Of a stretch of DNA of 64,000 nucleotides, positions 17,225 to 26,774 are shown one piece after another. Positions within the stretch are counted from its first letter, which is position 1, and each line of letters begins with the position of its first letter. Source of the DNA: Ignavibacterium sp037440165 (lineage in GTDB: Bacteria > Bacteroidota > Ignavibacteria > Ignavibacteriales > Ignavibacteriaceae); contig NZ_JBBIUQ010000017.1 in the NCBI RefSeq assembly GCF_037440165.1, positions 6,315 to 70,314 on the forward strand. The letters run 5' to 3'. The translations under genes were made by a program, and so were the position numbers. Below the pieces are notes generated by a model that saw only the letters and a program-made list of their open reading frames with translations, did not search any database and was not told where the DNA came from.

Positions 17225-18994
17225 ATGAAAATCAAACTGTTGCTATTTCTCATCACATTAATTGTTTCACTTAATGCTCAGGATAAATGGTTAACCAAAT
17301 TTGAAATATCTGGTGGTGTTTCAACTGCCGATTATCAAGAGACGATGAATTACTTTCAACAACTTGATTTTGCAAGTGATTACGCTGATATATTTGGATT
17401 TGGACGCTCTCCGCAAGGAAGAGATTTGAACTGCCTTCTTGTTACTAAAGAAGATAAAACTGTAATTGAGCATCTGCTGGCCGAAGGTAAAAAGCCATTT
17501 AAGAAACCTACTGTTCTAATTATTAACGGAATTCACTCTGGTGAAATTGAAGGAAAAGATGCTTGTATGATTTTACTTCGGGAAATTCTGATAACCAAAG
17601 AGAAAGAATACCTTCTTGATAGCATTAACTTGCTAATTGTTCCCATATTTAATGTTGATGGTCACGAAAGGAAAAGTAAATACAACAGAATAAATCAAAA
17701 CGGTCCTGAAGAAATGGGATGGAGAACAACTGCACAAAATTTTAATCTCAATCGTGATTGGATGAAAGCAGATTCACCTGAAATGCAGGCAATGCTGCTG
17801 CTTGTATCAACCTGGAATCCTGATTTTATCATTGATACTCACACTACTAATGGAGCTGACTATCAATATAGCGTAACATACTCAGTTGAAAAATTTTCTA
17901 ACATAGATATAGGACTTGGAGATTGGTTATCAAGCAAATTTATTCCTTATCTGGAAAGCAAAGTATCGCAAAAGGGGTTTTTAATTTTTCCTTATGTATC
18001 ATTTAAAAATTGGGATGAAGGATTTGTTTCAGGAATAACAGATTGGGCTTCTTCACCTAGACTGTCAACTGGTTATTTTGCTTTAAGAAATCGTCCTTCT
18101 CTGCTGGTTGAAACACATATGATTAAACCATACAAGGAAAGAGTCTATGCAACTAAAGCTGTGCTTGAAACTTCATTTGAGTTTATAAAAAATAATGCTT
18201 CAGAATTATTATTTCTTAATGAACAAGCAGACAGAAACTCTGTAAAAGAATTTTTGTTCGAGAAAAAATACTTACCAGTAAAATTTGATCTCTCGGATAA
18301 ATTTGAGGAAATTTTAATTAAAGGTTATGAATTCGAAAAAGTTCATTCAGAAATTTCAGGAATTGATAAAATTGTTTACAAAAATTCACCAAAAGATTTT
18401 ACAGTTAAATATTATCGAGATGTTATCGTTAGAGATTCAATTCAGATTCCTGATTATTATATAATACCCCGAGAGTGGTCTGCCCTGATTGATAGAATGC
18501 GTTACCATGGGATTAAATATTTAACCACTGATTTTGATACAACTTTAATGGTTGAAAGATACAGATTCAGCAATGTTAAGTTGGCTAATACTTCGTACGA
18601 AAGCAGACAAAGGGTTTCTTTCGATATTGAAAGCTTTAAGGAAAATGTAAACATTCCTGCAGGAAGCTTTATAATTCCAACCAATCAGAGAACAATAAGA
18701 ATTATTGCTCATTTGCTCGAACCAAAATGTGAAGATTCATTTGTTCAATGGGGCTTTATGAATCAGATTTTTGAACAAAAGGAATACTTTGAAAATTATG
18801 TTATGGAAAAAATTGCTGAAGAAATGATTAAGAATGATATCTCACTTAAAAAAGAATTTGAAGTGAAGCTCCAAACAGATGAAGCATTTAAAAATAATCC
18901 TTATGAAAGATTGAATTTCTTCTACAAAAGGTCTCCTTATTGGGATAATAAATTAAATATTTATCCTGTGATGAAGTTAGATGTAAAGAACTAA
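17225..18994 (+). CDS. Secreted M14 family zinc carboxypeptidase
   Basis: 589 residues with a signal peptide ending at LNAQ. The zinc ligands are visible as HSGE (His104, Glu107) and DTHTTNG (His206), with a NLNRDW segment near 174-179 and a probable catalytic Glu296 in LLVETHM. The C-terminal half (about 320-589) is an accessory region without an obvious family. Related Bacteroidota proteins are periplasmic carboxypeptidases of general peptide breakdown. AGGAA lies before the ATG. With the divergent M1 enzyme it forms a peptide-scavenging pair. Confidence 0.9.
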   Translation: MKIKLLLFLITLIVSLNAQDKWLTKFEISGGVSTADYQETMNYFQQLDFASDYADIFGFGRSPQGRDLNCLLVTKEDKTVIEHLLAEGKKPFKKPTVLIINGIHSGEIEGKDACMILLREILITKEKEYLLDSINLLIVPIFNVDGHERKSKYNRINQNGPEEMGWRTTAQNFNLNRDWMKADSPEMQAMLLLVSTWNPDFIIDTHTTNGADYQYSVTYSVEKFSNIDIGLGDWLSSKFIPYLESKVSQKGFLIFPYVSFKNWDEGFVSGITDWASSPRLSTGYFALRNRPSLLVETHMIKPYKERVYATKAVLETSFEFIKNNASELLFLNEQADRNSVKEFLFEKKYLPVKFDLSDKFEEILIKGYEFEKVHSEISGIDKIVYKNSPKDFTVKYYRDVIVRDSIQIPDYYIIPREWSALIDRMRYHGIKYLTTDFDTTLMVERYRFSNVKLANTSYESRQRVSFDIESFKENVNIPAGSFIIPTNQRTIRIIAHLLEPKCEDSFVQWGFMNQIFEQKEYFENYVMEKIAEEMIKNDISLKKEFEVKLQTDEAFKNNPYERLNFFYKRSPYWDNKLNIYPVMKLDVKN

Positions 18995-19036
18995 CTGTTT
19001 TCTTCGATAATTAAATGAATAATTACATTTGTCTCA

Positions 19037-20191
19037 ATGGAAGCGGTTCGGTTAAAAACATATTTTGATAATCCCGAGAGAGTCTCACTCGAAGAAATTG
19101 AAGTTTTACAAAAAAACAGCCTCAATCTTTCCTGCCTTCAGCAGATACTTGAAGCCTTCCCACACATAGCTTTATTATTAAATGAGTACAGACAAATTGT
19201 TGCATATAACTCAAAAGCGATAAATTATTTTTTCAGTAAAAATGATTCGGAAATTTTTGGCAAACGACTAGGTGAAGCTTTGAATTGCATTCATTCAAAG
19301 GAAATGGAGGCTGGTTGCGGAACCTCACTGTTTTGTCGTGAGTGTGGTGCTGCTCAATCAATAAAAATAACTACTGACAACAGAATAAATTCTGTTTCAG
19401 AATGCAGAATAATAGTTGAAAAACAAGAAGGTGAAATATTCCTTGATTTTAGAGTTCATACATCAAAAATCACACTTGACCGTCAGAATTTAACGCTGTT
19501 TGCAGTGGAAGATATACAGAATGAAAAGAGAAGACAGGTTCTTGAAAGAGTGTTTTTTCACGATGTTCTCAATACTGCTTCTGCAATCAAAGGAATCGCA
19601 GAAGTACTTTCTCAATTAAATAATAGTGAAGAGTTCGATGACTTTGTCCGAATGCTTCAGTATTCTGCCGATCAGCTGATTGATGAGATACAGGCACAAA
19701 GAAATTTAATTTACGCTGAAAATGGATTGCTGAAAATTCACTTTGCTGAAATAAGCATAAACGAAATCTTATCAAGAGCAGAAGCACTTTATAAAAATCA
19801 TGATATCGCTAAAGGGAAAATACTGGAGACAGAATATTTACTAAATGATATAAAAATAAAAACTGATTCAACGATTTTAGTTCGTGCTCTAAGTAACCTT
19901 GTAAAGAATGCACTTGAAGCAATTGAGGCAAATCAAAAAATAAAAATATTCTCAAAGGTTTCAGAAAAGGAATTGAAATTTATTGTTTGGAATGAAGGTG
20001 TAATTCCCGATTCGGTTCAATTACAAATTTTTCAGAGATCATTTTCTACTAAAGCGAAAGAAGGAAGAGGAATTGGCACTTACAGCGTAAAACTATTTAT
20101 TGAAAAATATCTGAGTGGTAAAGTAGAATTTATTTCAAATAAAGAATTACAAACAGAATTTATAATTACTCTCTACAGGAATTTAATCTGA
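19037..20191 (+). CDS. Orphan PAS sensor histidine kinase with Cys-rich PAS
   Basis: 384 residues and no membrane segment, so cytoplasmic. A PAS domain (about 35-155) contains a Cys/His cluster: Cys84, His86, Cys94, Cys100 and Cys103 (CGTSLFCRECG). The dimerisation helix has FFHDVLN with the likely phospho-acceptor His175, and the ATPase domain has NLVKNALEA (N box) and GRGIGTYSVK (G box). No response regulator is adjacent. The Cys cluster could bind a metal or Fe-S centre and sense redox state; that is inference. The next gene is 291 bases away, across AT-rich sequence with no further gene. Confidence 0.88.
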   Translation: MEAVRLKTYFDNPERVSLEEIEVLQKNSLNLSCLQQILEAFPHIALLLNEYRQIVAYNSKAINYFFSKNDSEIFGKRLGEALNCIHSKEMEAGCGTSLFCRECGAAQSIKITTDNRINSVSECRIIVEKQEGEIFLDFRVHTSKITLDRQNLTLFAVEDIQNEKRRQVLERVFFHDVLNTASAIKGIAEVLSQLNNSEEFDDFVRMLQYSADQLIDEIQAQRNLIYAENGLLKIHFAEISINEILSRAEALYKNHDIAKGKILETEYLLNDIKIKTDSTILVRALSNLVKNALEAIEANQKIKIFSKVSEKELKFIVWNEGVIPDSVQLQIFQRSFSTKAKEGRGIGTYSVKLFIEKYLSGKVEFISNKELQTEFIITLYRNLI

Positions 20192-20482
20192 ACAGACTTT
20201 AGTCCACATCAAGGAATTATATTCTCTAAGAGATTTTTCAAAATTATAAATTCTAACTCAAAATTGACTCTATTCTTTGTTTCTTTTCTTCTTTTAAGCT
20301 TTTCTGCTCTAGTAAAAACTTAACCTTTAACTCAAGACATTGAGCGAACATATCCGTGAAGTAATACTAAAATCTATTTTACAATATGAACTTTAACCAA
20401 GATAATTACATTCTTCATATTTAATTATTGTAATTTTGAATTAAACTTTATAATAATTTTTAACCTATCAGGGAGAACATTC

Positions 20483-21874
20483 ATGAACTACAGAATTGAA
20501 AAAGATACAATGGGAGAAATTCAGGTTCCATCAGACAAATATTATGGGGCACAAACTGCCAGATCATTAATAAATTTTAAAATCGGTGGAGATCGATTCC
20601 CGCGTGAAATGATTCGTGCACTTGGTATTCTTAAAAAAGCTGCTGCTATTACAAATAAAGAATTAGGAATTCTTCCTGAAGAAAAAGCAGATCTTATAAT
20701 TAAAGCCGCTGAAGAAGTAATCGATGGGAAACTTGATGAACACTTTCCGCTTGTAGTTTGGCAAACTGGCAGCGGTACGCAAACCAATATGAATACAAAT
20801 GAAGTAATTGCAAATCGCGCTATTGAAATAGCTGGCGGTGAACTCGGAAGTAAAAAGCCAATTCATCCGAATGATGATGTAAACAAAGCGCAATCATCAA
20901 ATGACACCTTCCCAACGGCAATGCACATCGCTGCAGTTGAACAGATTCACCATCGTTTAATTCCTATGGTAACAAAACTCCGCAATGCTTTGCAGATAAA
21001 ATCAGAAGAGTATAAAGATATAATCAAAATTGGCAGAACTCATCTGATGGATGCTGTACCTTTAACACTCGGCCAAGAGTTTGGCGGTTATGTACAAATG
21101 CTTACAAACGGATTAGAAAGAATTGATGCTGCTTTGCCAAGATTATATGAATTGGCGCTTGGCGGAACTGCTGTTGGTACCGGATTAAATACTCATCCTA
21201 AATTTGCTGAACTATCTGCTAAAAAAATTGCGGAGATTACAGGATTACCATTCGTTACTGCAAGAAATAAATTCGAAGCACTTGCGACTCACGATGCACT
21301 GGTTGAATTTCATGGAGCTCTCAAAACATTAGCTGCATCATTAATGAAAATTGCCAATGATATCAGATGGCTTGGCTCTGGTCCTCGCTGCGGATTAGGC
21401 GAACTTCATCTTCCCGAAAATGAACCCGGAAGCTCAATTATGCCAGGCAAAGTTAACCCTACTCAAAGCGAAGCAATGACGATGGTCTGCGCTCAGGTTT
21501 TTGGGAATGATGTTGCTGTTAACATTGGCGGTGCAAGCGGAAACTTTGAACTTAATGTTTTCAAACCTATAATCATCTTTAATGTACTTAATTCAATTCG
21601 TTTACTTTCAGATGCCTGTGAGAGCTTTACAGATCATTGCGTTATTGGAATAGAAGCTAATGTTGAGAATATCAGAAAGCATGTTGAAAATTCACTAATG
21701 CTTGTTACTGCATTAAACCCTGTAATTGGTTATGACAATGCTGCTAAAGTAGCAAAGAAAGCTCACGCTGAAAATAAAACATTAAAACAGGCAGCAGTAG
21801 AATTAGGATTATTAACTCCGGAAAAATTTGATGAAATTGTTCGTCCGGAAAAAATGATTGGTCCTAAAGCATAA
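20483..21874 (+). CDS. fumC: Class II fumarate hydratase
   Basis: 463 residues, the normal length of the oxygen-stable fumarase that interconverts fumarate and malate in the citric acid cycle. The superfamily signature GSSIMPGKVNP is at about 313-323, TGSGTQTNMN near 96-105 and the catalytic-His region GRTHLMDAVPLTLGQE near 186-201. The TGSGTQ and AxxAxN regions distinguish it from aspartase, though aspartase cannot be wholly excluded by eye. AGGGAG precedes the ATG. It lies 36 bases before kbl on the same strand. Confidence 0.94.
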   Translation: MNYRIEKDTMGEIQVPSDKYYGAQTARSLINFKIGGDRFPREMIRALGILKKAAAITNKELGILPEEKADLIIKAAEEVIDGKLDEHFPLVVWQTGSGTQTNMNTNEVIANRAIEIAGGELGSKKPIHPNDDVNKAQSSNDTFPTAMHIAAVEQIHHRLIPMVTKLRNALQIKSEEYKDIIKIGRTHLMDAVPLTLGQEFGGYVQMLTNGLERIDAALPRLYELALGGTAVGTGLNTHPKFAELSAKKIAEITGLPFVTARNKFEALATHDALVEFHGALKTLAASLMKIANDIRWLGSGPRCGLGELHLPENEPGSSIMPGKVNPTQSEAMTMVCAQVFGNDVAVNIGGASGNFELNVFKPIIIFNVLNSIRLLSDACESFTDHCVIGIEANVENIRKHVENSLMLVTALNPVIGYDNAAKVAKKAHAENKTLKQAAVELGLLTPEKFDEIVRPEKMIGPKA

Positions 21875-21910
21875 AATTCTTTTAATACAAATTTAGATTG
21901 CGAGGTTTAA

Positions 21911-23101
21911 ATGACTTCTGAAACCAGAACTTATTATAAAAGTATTCTCGAGAACATCGAGAAGGAAGGTCTTTATAAAAAAGAAAGAATTATCACTTCT
22001 CCACAAAGAGCACACATTGAAGTACTTCATACTCAAAGTGTATTAAATATGTGTGCAAATAATTATCTCGGTTTGGCTGATAATCCGGAACTTATCAATG
22101 CCGCAAAAGAAAGTCTTGATAAGTGGGGATTTGGTCTTTCATCTGTTCGGTTCATTTGCGGAACTCAAGAGATTCATAAAGAACTTGAGAAGAAAATTTC
22201 AGATTTTCTCGGACAGGAAGACACGATACTTTATACTTCGTGCTTTGATGCAAATGGCGGATTATTTGAAACTTTACTCGGCGAAGAAGATGCAGTTGTA
22301 AGTGATGAGCTTAATCATGCAAGCATTATTGATGGTATCAGGTTATGCAAAGCGCAGAGATATCGTTATAAAAATTGTGACATTAATGATCTTGAAGAAA
22401 AGTTAAAAGAAGCACTATCAAATAAAGCAAAAAATATTCTCATTGCTACTGATGGTGTCTTTTCAATGGATGGATTTATTGCGCCGTTAAAACAAATTTG
22501 TGATCTTGCTGATAAATACGGTGCAATGGTAATGGTTGATGATAGTCACGCAGTTGGATTTATGGGCAAACATGGTAAAGGCACTCACGAGTATAATGAT
22601 GTAATGGGAAGAGTTGATATCATCACCGGAACTTTGGGAAAAGCTCTTGGTGGTGCAAGCGGCGGCTACACATCAGCTAGAAAGGAGATAGTAGATTTGC
22701 TAAGACAGCGTTCTAGACCTTATTTGTTTTCAAATACTGTCGCGCCTGCAATTGTAGCAGCTTCAATTAAAGTGCTTGATATGCTTTCATCGACAACACA
22801 TTTAAGAGATAAGCTTGAGGAGAACACAAAATATTTTCGAGAAAAAATAAAAGCAGCTGGCTTTAACATAAAGGAAGGCGTTCATCCTATTGTTCCGATA
22901 ATGCTTGGTGATGCTGTGCTTGCTCAGCAGATGGCAGCACGAATGCTTGATAAAGGTGTTTATGTAATTGGCTTCTTCTATCCGGTTGTTCCTAAAGGCA
23001 CTGCAAGAATTCGTGTTCAGATTTCTGCAGCACATTCAAAAGAAGATCTGGATTTTGCAGTAGAAAAGTTCGCAGAAGTAAAAAAAGAAATGGGCATATA
23101 A
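21911..23101 (+). CDS. kbl: Glycine C-acetyltransferase (2-amino-3-ketobutyrate CoA ligase)
   Basis: 396 residues of a fold-type I PLP enzyme in the alpha-oxoamine synthase family. DDSHAVGFMGKHGKGTHEY (about 212-230) and TGTLGKALGGASGGY with the Schiff-base Lys are characteristic. NNYLGLADNPE and SSVRFICGTQEIHKELE are close to Kbl consensus. It cleaves 2-amino-3-ketobutyrate with CoA to glycine and acetyl-CoA, completing threonine breakdown begun by Tdh (13.8 kb). It follows fumC by 36 bases and a small lipoprotein gene follows 18 bases later, suggesting one transcript. Confidence 0.93.
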   Translation: MTSETRTYYKSILENIEKEGLYKKERIITSPQRAHIEVLHTQSVLNMCANNYLGLADNPELINAAKESLDKWGFGLSSVRFICGTQEIHKELEKKISDFLGQEDTILYTSCFDANGGLFETLLGEEDAVVSDELNHASIIDGIRLCKAQRYRYKNCDINDLEEKLKEALSNKAKNILIATDGVFSMDGFIAPLKQICDLADKYGAMVMVDDSHAVGFMGKHGKGTHEYNDVMGRVDIITGTLGKALGGASGGYTSARKEIVDLLRQRSRPYLFSNTVAPAIVAASIKVLDMLSSTTHLRDKLEENTKYFREKIKAAGFNIKEGVHPIVPIMLGDAVLAQQMAARMLDKGVYVIGFFYPVVPKGTARIRVQISAAHSKEDLDFAVEKFAEVKKEMGI

Positions 23102-23119
23102 AAATTAGAAAGACTGCAA

Positions 23120-23539
23120 TTGAAAAATTTAATATTAAATACTTTCGTTTTGCTAAGTATAATTTTTTTTATTTCCTGCTCTTCAAAGAAAAATTATGAT
23201 ACACCGGAAGCATTAGTAAATGCTAATGCTGAATTTATGAATCAGGAAGATTTTGATGGCGTTATGTCAACAATTCATCCTCAAAGTCCTTCTTATGAGA
23301 TGACTGAAAAGATGGTTAAGAAAATTTTTGAGGTTTATGATTTACATTATAAAGTTGAAAAGCTTAAGGTGCTCGAACAAAATGATAAAGAAGCAAAAAT
23401 TGAGTTTATTCAGGTTACTACTAAGTTGAAAGGACCTGATTTCAAAAACAACAAAACAACCGGCATACATACTTTGAAGATGGATGGTGATTCTTGGAAG
23501 ATATTTTCAACTGAAGTTCAGGATTTAGAGTTTTTATAA
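23120..23539 (+). CDS. Small lipoprotein with NTF2-like/DUF4878-type domain
   Basis: 139 residues starting at TTG. The lipobox FFISC places the lipidated Cys at residue 20. The remainder (TPEALVNANAEFMNQEDFDGVMSTIHP, then DGDSWKIFS) has the layout of NTF2-like lipoproteins such as DUF4878, in which a cone-shaped domain binds an unknown ligand. It lies 18 bases after kbl and is followed by a hairpin terminator, so it is probably the last gene of the fumC-kbl transcript; the link to metabolism may be incidental. Confidence 0.75.
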   Translation: MKNLILNTFVLLSIIFFISCSSKKNYDTPEALVNANAEFMNQEDFDGVMSTIHPQSPSYEMTEKMVKKIFEVYDLHYKVEKLKVLEQNDKEAKIEFIQVTTKLKGPDFKNNKTTGIHTLKMDGDSWKIFSTEVQDLEFL

Positions 23540-23553
23540 AATTATTCAATCAA

Positions 23554-23584
23554 GAGCGGACATCAATTTAAATGATGTTCGCTC
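23554..23584. terminator. Hairpin between convergent genes
   Basis: GAGCGGACATCA pairs with TGATGTTCGCTC through 12 positions including one G-U on the plus strand, with a 7-base AT loop. It sits between the lipoprotein stop and the convergent S37 gene stop. The plus side lacks a clean T-tract, so bidirectional termination is likely but not certain. Confidence 0.6.
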
Positions 23585-23608
23585 AATAAAATAATTCTTA
23601 AATGTTAC

Positions 23609-24913
23609 TCATCTCTCAATTTTAATATCTAACCAATCTTCAAGTTTTTTATAAATTAATTCTCTTTCATTTGGCGGGAAACTTTTTATTCTTGTTCGAT
23701 GAGAACCGTTTGGCAAAATCATTTTCAATGAATTTGTTTTCCCGGTCAAACAAACACCTGTCGAAGTCCAGGGATCATTTCCACCATAAATAAATATCAT
23801 ATTATTAGCTTTATTCGCCACCCAATTAGATATATCTTTCATAGGTTCAGGATTGAAATCCAGTTGCAATGAATCTGGGATGAAAAAAAATGTTTTTCCA
23901 TCTGCAAACTTCAATAAATCTTTGAACTCTGTTATATCATAAGCGTAATAACCATATTCTGTATAGCATTGATACCAAAAAGGATAGAGTGACTTAATTG
24001 ATTCATCTGAAAAATAATCCAGCCCTGCGTGTTCTTTGAAATGTCCAAAAATTATTTCTTCAGATTCAGTAGTATCGGGAATATTTTCACAGCCGCCGCT
24101 GTTCCATTGCCAGTAAGCGAAAGAATATTCAAGAACACAATATTCGAATGCTCTTTCAAAACCAACAATATTGTATTCATATTTTTTCTTTTCAGCAACT
24201 TCAACAAATATCGGATAATAAACATCTCGATTACGAAGAAAATATTTTTGAAGATTTTTTACTTTTTGCCTGCATTCATCAGTGGAAGCTGTTTTAAACC
24301 ATTCGTAAACTCGGTTATCATCCACAGAAAAGTTAACTGGTGCAACATATGCTACAGTTGCATCAACATCATTTGGATAAAATCTTCTATGAAAAATTAC
24401 AGTTGAACCGCCTTTACTGATTCCGGTAGTAATCCATTTATCTTTATAAAATTCTTTCAGCTTCTGAATGATTCTATGATGATCTGCTGCTGCTTGTTTG
24501 ATATCAAGATATTTCCAGTCAAATGGTTCCGGCACAGATTCGCCAAAATATCTGTGTTCGACAATTATCTGATTGCAATTCAAAAGTCTGCTCAGTTCAT
24601 TAGCTCTGTTTCCGACTGAATAACCATCAAGCTCAGCTACTATAGGAAGGTCTTCATCTTTGTGCGATAGGAAAAATTGTTGTTTGAACTTTGGACTATT
24701 CGGATTTAATTGATCAATCGGCTGTTCAATAAAAATTTCATAAACTTCGTTAAATTCTTCATTAGGTTCTAATTTTTTAACTGTTAGATCAGGTTGAGAT
24801 AACAGCCATTTGTAAAGCTTACTTTCACTCTGCTGAATTTCTTTTCCTGAACTGCAGCTTATTACAACGAAAAGTAAAATTACAGATAACAGAAATGTGT
24901 GAATTGATTTCAA
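23609..24913 (-). CDS. S37 (PS-10) family secreted serine peptidase lipoprotein
   Basis: 434 residues with a lipobox ending at Cys20 (FVVISC). The segment IIVEHRYFGES, DWKYLDIKQAAADHHRI and TTGISKGGSTVIFHRRFYPNDVDATVAYVAPV is the S37 consensus and holds the nucleophile Ser166. A late IYGGNDPW and GSHRTRI supply the expected Asp and His of the alpha/beta-hydrolase triad. The family founder from Streptomyces is a tripeptidyl aminopeptidase; the specificity here is inferred. It is a further member of the secreted peptidase set in this region. Confidence 0.88.
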   Translation of the reverse strand: MKSIHTFLLSVILLFVVISCSSGKEIQQSESKLYKWLLSQPDLTVKKLEPNEEFNEVYEIFIEQPIDQLNPNSPKFKQQFFLSHKDEDLPIVAELDGYSVGNRANELSRLLNCNQIIVEHRYFGESVPEPFDWKYLDIKQAAADHHRIIQKLKEFYKDKWITTGISKGGSTVIFHRRFYPNDVDATVAYVAPVNFSVDDNRVYEWFKTASTDECRQKVKNLQKYFLRNRDVYYPIFVEVAEKKKYEYNIVGFERAFEYCVLEYSFAYWQWNSGGCENIPDTTESEEIIFGHFKEHAGLDYFSDESIKSLYPFWYQCYTEYGYYAYDITEFKDLLKFADGKTFFFIPDSLQLDFNPEPMKDISNWVANKANNMIFIYGGNDPWTSTGVCLTGKTNSLKMILPNGSHRTRIKSFPPNERELIYKKLEDWLDIKIER

Positions 24914-25008
24914 TTTATCTTCTCCCTCCTGTTTAATAATTTTATTTGAGAATTTTTTGAATGTTAACTTAAATAATCAAATTCAATTATTCGCAAAACT
25001 GGTGATTT

Positions 25009-25521
25009 ATGAAATCAAAAATTGAATTACATAAAGGTGATATCACCAAGCTTAAAGTTGATGCCATAGTAAATGCAGCAAATACATCTCTGCTTGGAGG
25101 TGGTGGTGTAGATGGCGCAATTCATCGGGCTGCAGGACCAGAGCTGCTTGAATTTAACAGGAAGCTCGGCGGTTGCAGAACAGGTGAAGCAAAATTATCA
25201 CCAGGATTTAAGCTGCCAGCAAAATTTATTATTCACACCGTTGGACCGGTATGGCAAGGTGGAGCAAATAATGAAGATGAACTTCTGGCAAATTGTTATC
25301 GCAATTCACTAAAGCTTGCAGTGGAAAATCAAATTAAAACTATCGCATTTCCAGCAATATCAACCGGCGTTTATAGCTTTCCATTAGAAAGAGCCACTAA
25401 AATTGCCGTAACAGAGGTCAAAAAGTTTTTAGAAAAAAATGATTCAATTGAAAAAGTGATTTTCGTTTGCTTTGATGATAGAACTTATGGAACTTATGAA
25501 AAGGTATTAAATCTGGTTTGA
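25009..25521 (+). CDS. Macrodomain O-acetyl-ADP-ribose deacetylase
   Basis: 170 residues forming a single macrodomain: VDAIVNAAN (about 18-25), GGGGVDGAIHRAAG (about 30-43), HTVGPVW and FPAISTGVYSFP, all ADP-ribose-binding loops of the MacroD/YmdB type. The Asn and Asp in the first two motifs implicated in catalysis are present. It should remove acetyl from O-acetyl-ADP-ribose or ADP-ribose from acidic residues. It stands 62 bases upstream of the palindrome-bracketed ATPase gene and reads the same way; that repeat makes co-transcription uncertain. Confidence 0.92.
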   Translation: MKSKIELHKGDITKLKVDAIVNAANTSLLGGGGVDGAIHRAAGPELLEFNRKLGGCRTGEAKLSPGFKLPAKFIIHTVGPVWQGGANNEDELLANCYRNSLKLAVENQIKTIAFPAISTGVYSFPLERATKIAVTEVKKFLEKNDSIEKVIFVCFDDRTYGTYEKVLNLV

Positions 25522-25533
25522 AATATGCTTTGG

Positions 25534-25582
25534 AATTTACTCAATCCATTGAGTAAATTTACTCAGTCAATTGAGTAAATTT
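25534..25582. repeat. Double palindrome, left copy of 26-bp direct repeat
   Basis: Two tandem inverted repeats of the form ACTCA-N6-TGAGT joined by AAATTT. The first has 12-base perfect arms around CC (25534-25559), and the second has 11-base arms AAATTTACTCA/TGAGTAAATTT around GTCAAT (25555-25582). The 26 bases at 25540-25565 recur exactly at 26775-26800, on the other side of the ATPase gene. The second palindrome ends 1 base before that gene's ATG, so it occupies the place of the ribosome-binding site. Confidence 0.85.
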
Positions 25583-25583
25583 T

Positions 25584-26768
25584 ATGTATGAGAGAAAACA
25601 ACTTAAAATAATTCTGTCCAGAATTACTGAAAGAAAAAATCTTATTCAGGTTATCACTGGCCCTAAACAGGTTGGGAAAACAACCTTAGCAAATCAATTA
25701 ACAAAGAAAATTAAAATCCCATTCCACTTTGTTTCTGCTGATGCTATACCTTCATCAAATTCCATTTGGATTCAGCAACAATGGGATTCTGTTCGGGCTA
25801 AACTAAAATCATCTGGCTCAAGCGTTTATTTGCTGGTTATTGATGAAATACAAAAAATAAATAACTGGAGCGAATTGGTTAAAAAGGAATGGGATAAAGA
25901 CAGAAGACAGAATATTAATATTCGTGTAATTTTATTAGGCTCTTCAACTCTTCTAATAGCAAAAGGATTAAGCGAATCATTAATGGGAAGGTTTGAATTG
26001 ATTCAATTGCCACATTGGTCATATTCGGAGATGGCTGAAGCATTTGATTTTTCAGCCGAAGATTTTGTTTATTTTGGTGGATATCCGGGTTCGGCTCACC
26101 TGATAGAGGACGAATTAAGATGGAAAGATTATATCAGAAACTCGATAATAGAACCTACTATTTCAAAAGATATTCTTCAATTGACGAGTATTCAAAAGCC
26201 TGCATTGCTCAAAAATCTTTTTGAACTCGGTTGTATATTTAGCGGAGAAGTCCTTTCATATACAAAAATCTTAGGACAGCTTACTGGTGTTGGCAATACA
26301 ACAACCTTATCTCAATATCAGAAATTGTTAGATGAAGCCTGGCTTTTGAGTGGAATTCAAAAATTTTCAGGATCAAAAATTAAATCCAGATCTTCTTCTC
26401 CAAAGTGGCTTGTGTATAATACTTCGCTTTCTTCTGTTTATGATGATTCATATTTCAAATCCATTAAAAATGATCAAGTTAAGTGGGGCAGAAAAGTTGA
26501 GCAAGCTGTAGGAACTCATTTAATTAATTCTGCAAGAGTAAATAACTTTCAAATTTTCTATTGGCGCGAAGTAAATGATGAGGTTGATTTTATAATTCAA
26601 AGAGGTAAAAAAATAATACCTATTGAAGTGAAAATAGGGAAAATTAAATCACAGAAAGGTTTGAAAGCTTTTTCTAACAAATATAAAACTTCGGAAGCAA
26701 TTCTAATTTCAGATGATGCTTTTCAATGGCAGGAATTTTTAGGGATTGATGTGATGGATTTATTTTAA
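25584..26768 (+). CDS. AAA ATPase with C-terminal PD-(D/E)xK nuclease-like domain (DUF4143 type)
   Basis: 394 residues. The N-terminal ATPase has Walker A GPKQVGKT (26-33), Walker B VIDE (Asp87-Glu88) and a sensor-like VILLGSS (115-120). A winged-helix-like middle (about 200-265, with GNTTTLSQYQKLLDEAWLL) is followed by the DUF4143 tail, in which Glu306, Asp335 (EVDF) and Glu348-x-Lys350 form a complete PD-(D/E)xK set, so nuclease activity is plausible. The family is widespread and functionally obscure. The gene is bracketed by a 26-bp perfect direct repeat made of palindromes and lacks a Shine-Dalgarno, suggesting a self-contained mobile or autoregulated cassette. Confidence 0.88.
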   Translation: MYERKQLKIILSRITERKNLIQVITGPKQVGKTTLANQLTKKIKIPFHFVSADAIPSSNSIWIQQQWDSVRAKLKSSGSSVYLLVIDEIQKINNWSELVKKEWDKDRRQNINIRVILLGSSTLLIAKGLSESLMGRFELIQLPHWSYSEMAEAFDFSAEDFVYFGGYPGSAHLIEDELRWKDYIRNSIIEPTISKDILQLTSIQKPALLKNLFELGCIFSGEVLSYTKILGQLTGVGNTTTLSQYQKLLDEAWLLSGIQKFSGSKIKSRSSSPKWLVYNTSLSSVYDDSYFKSIKNDQVKWGRKVEQAVGTHLINSARVNNFQIFYWREVNDEVDFIIQRGKKIIPIEVKIGKIKSQKGLKAFSNKYKTSEAILISDDAFQWQEFLGIDVMDLF

Positions 26769-26774
26769 TTTAAG

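Noticed and set aside
24029..24406. 125-residue plus-strand frame opposite the S37 gene
   Set aside because: Antisense to a conserved enzyme with no motif of its own.
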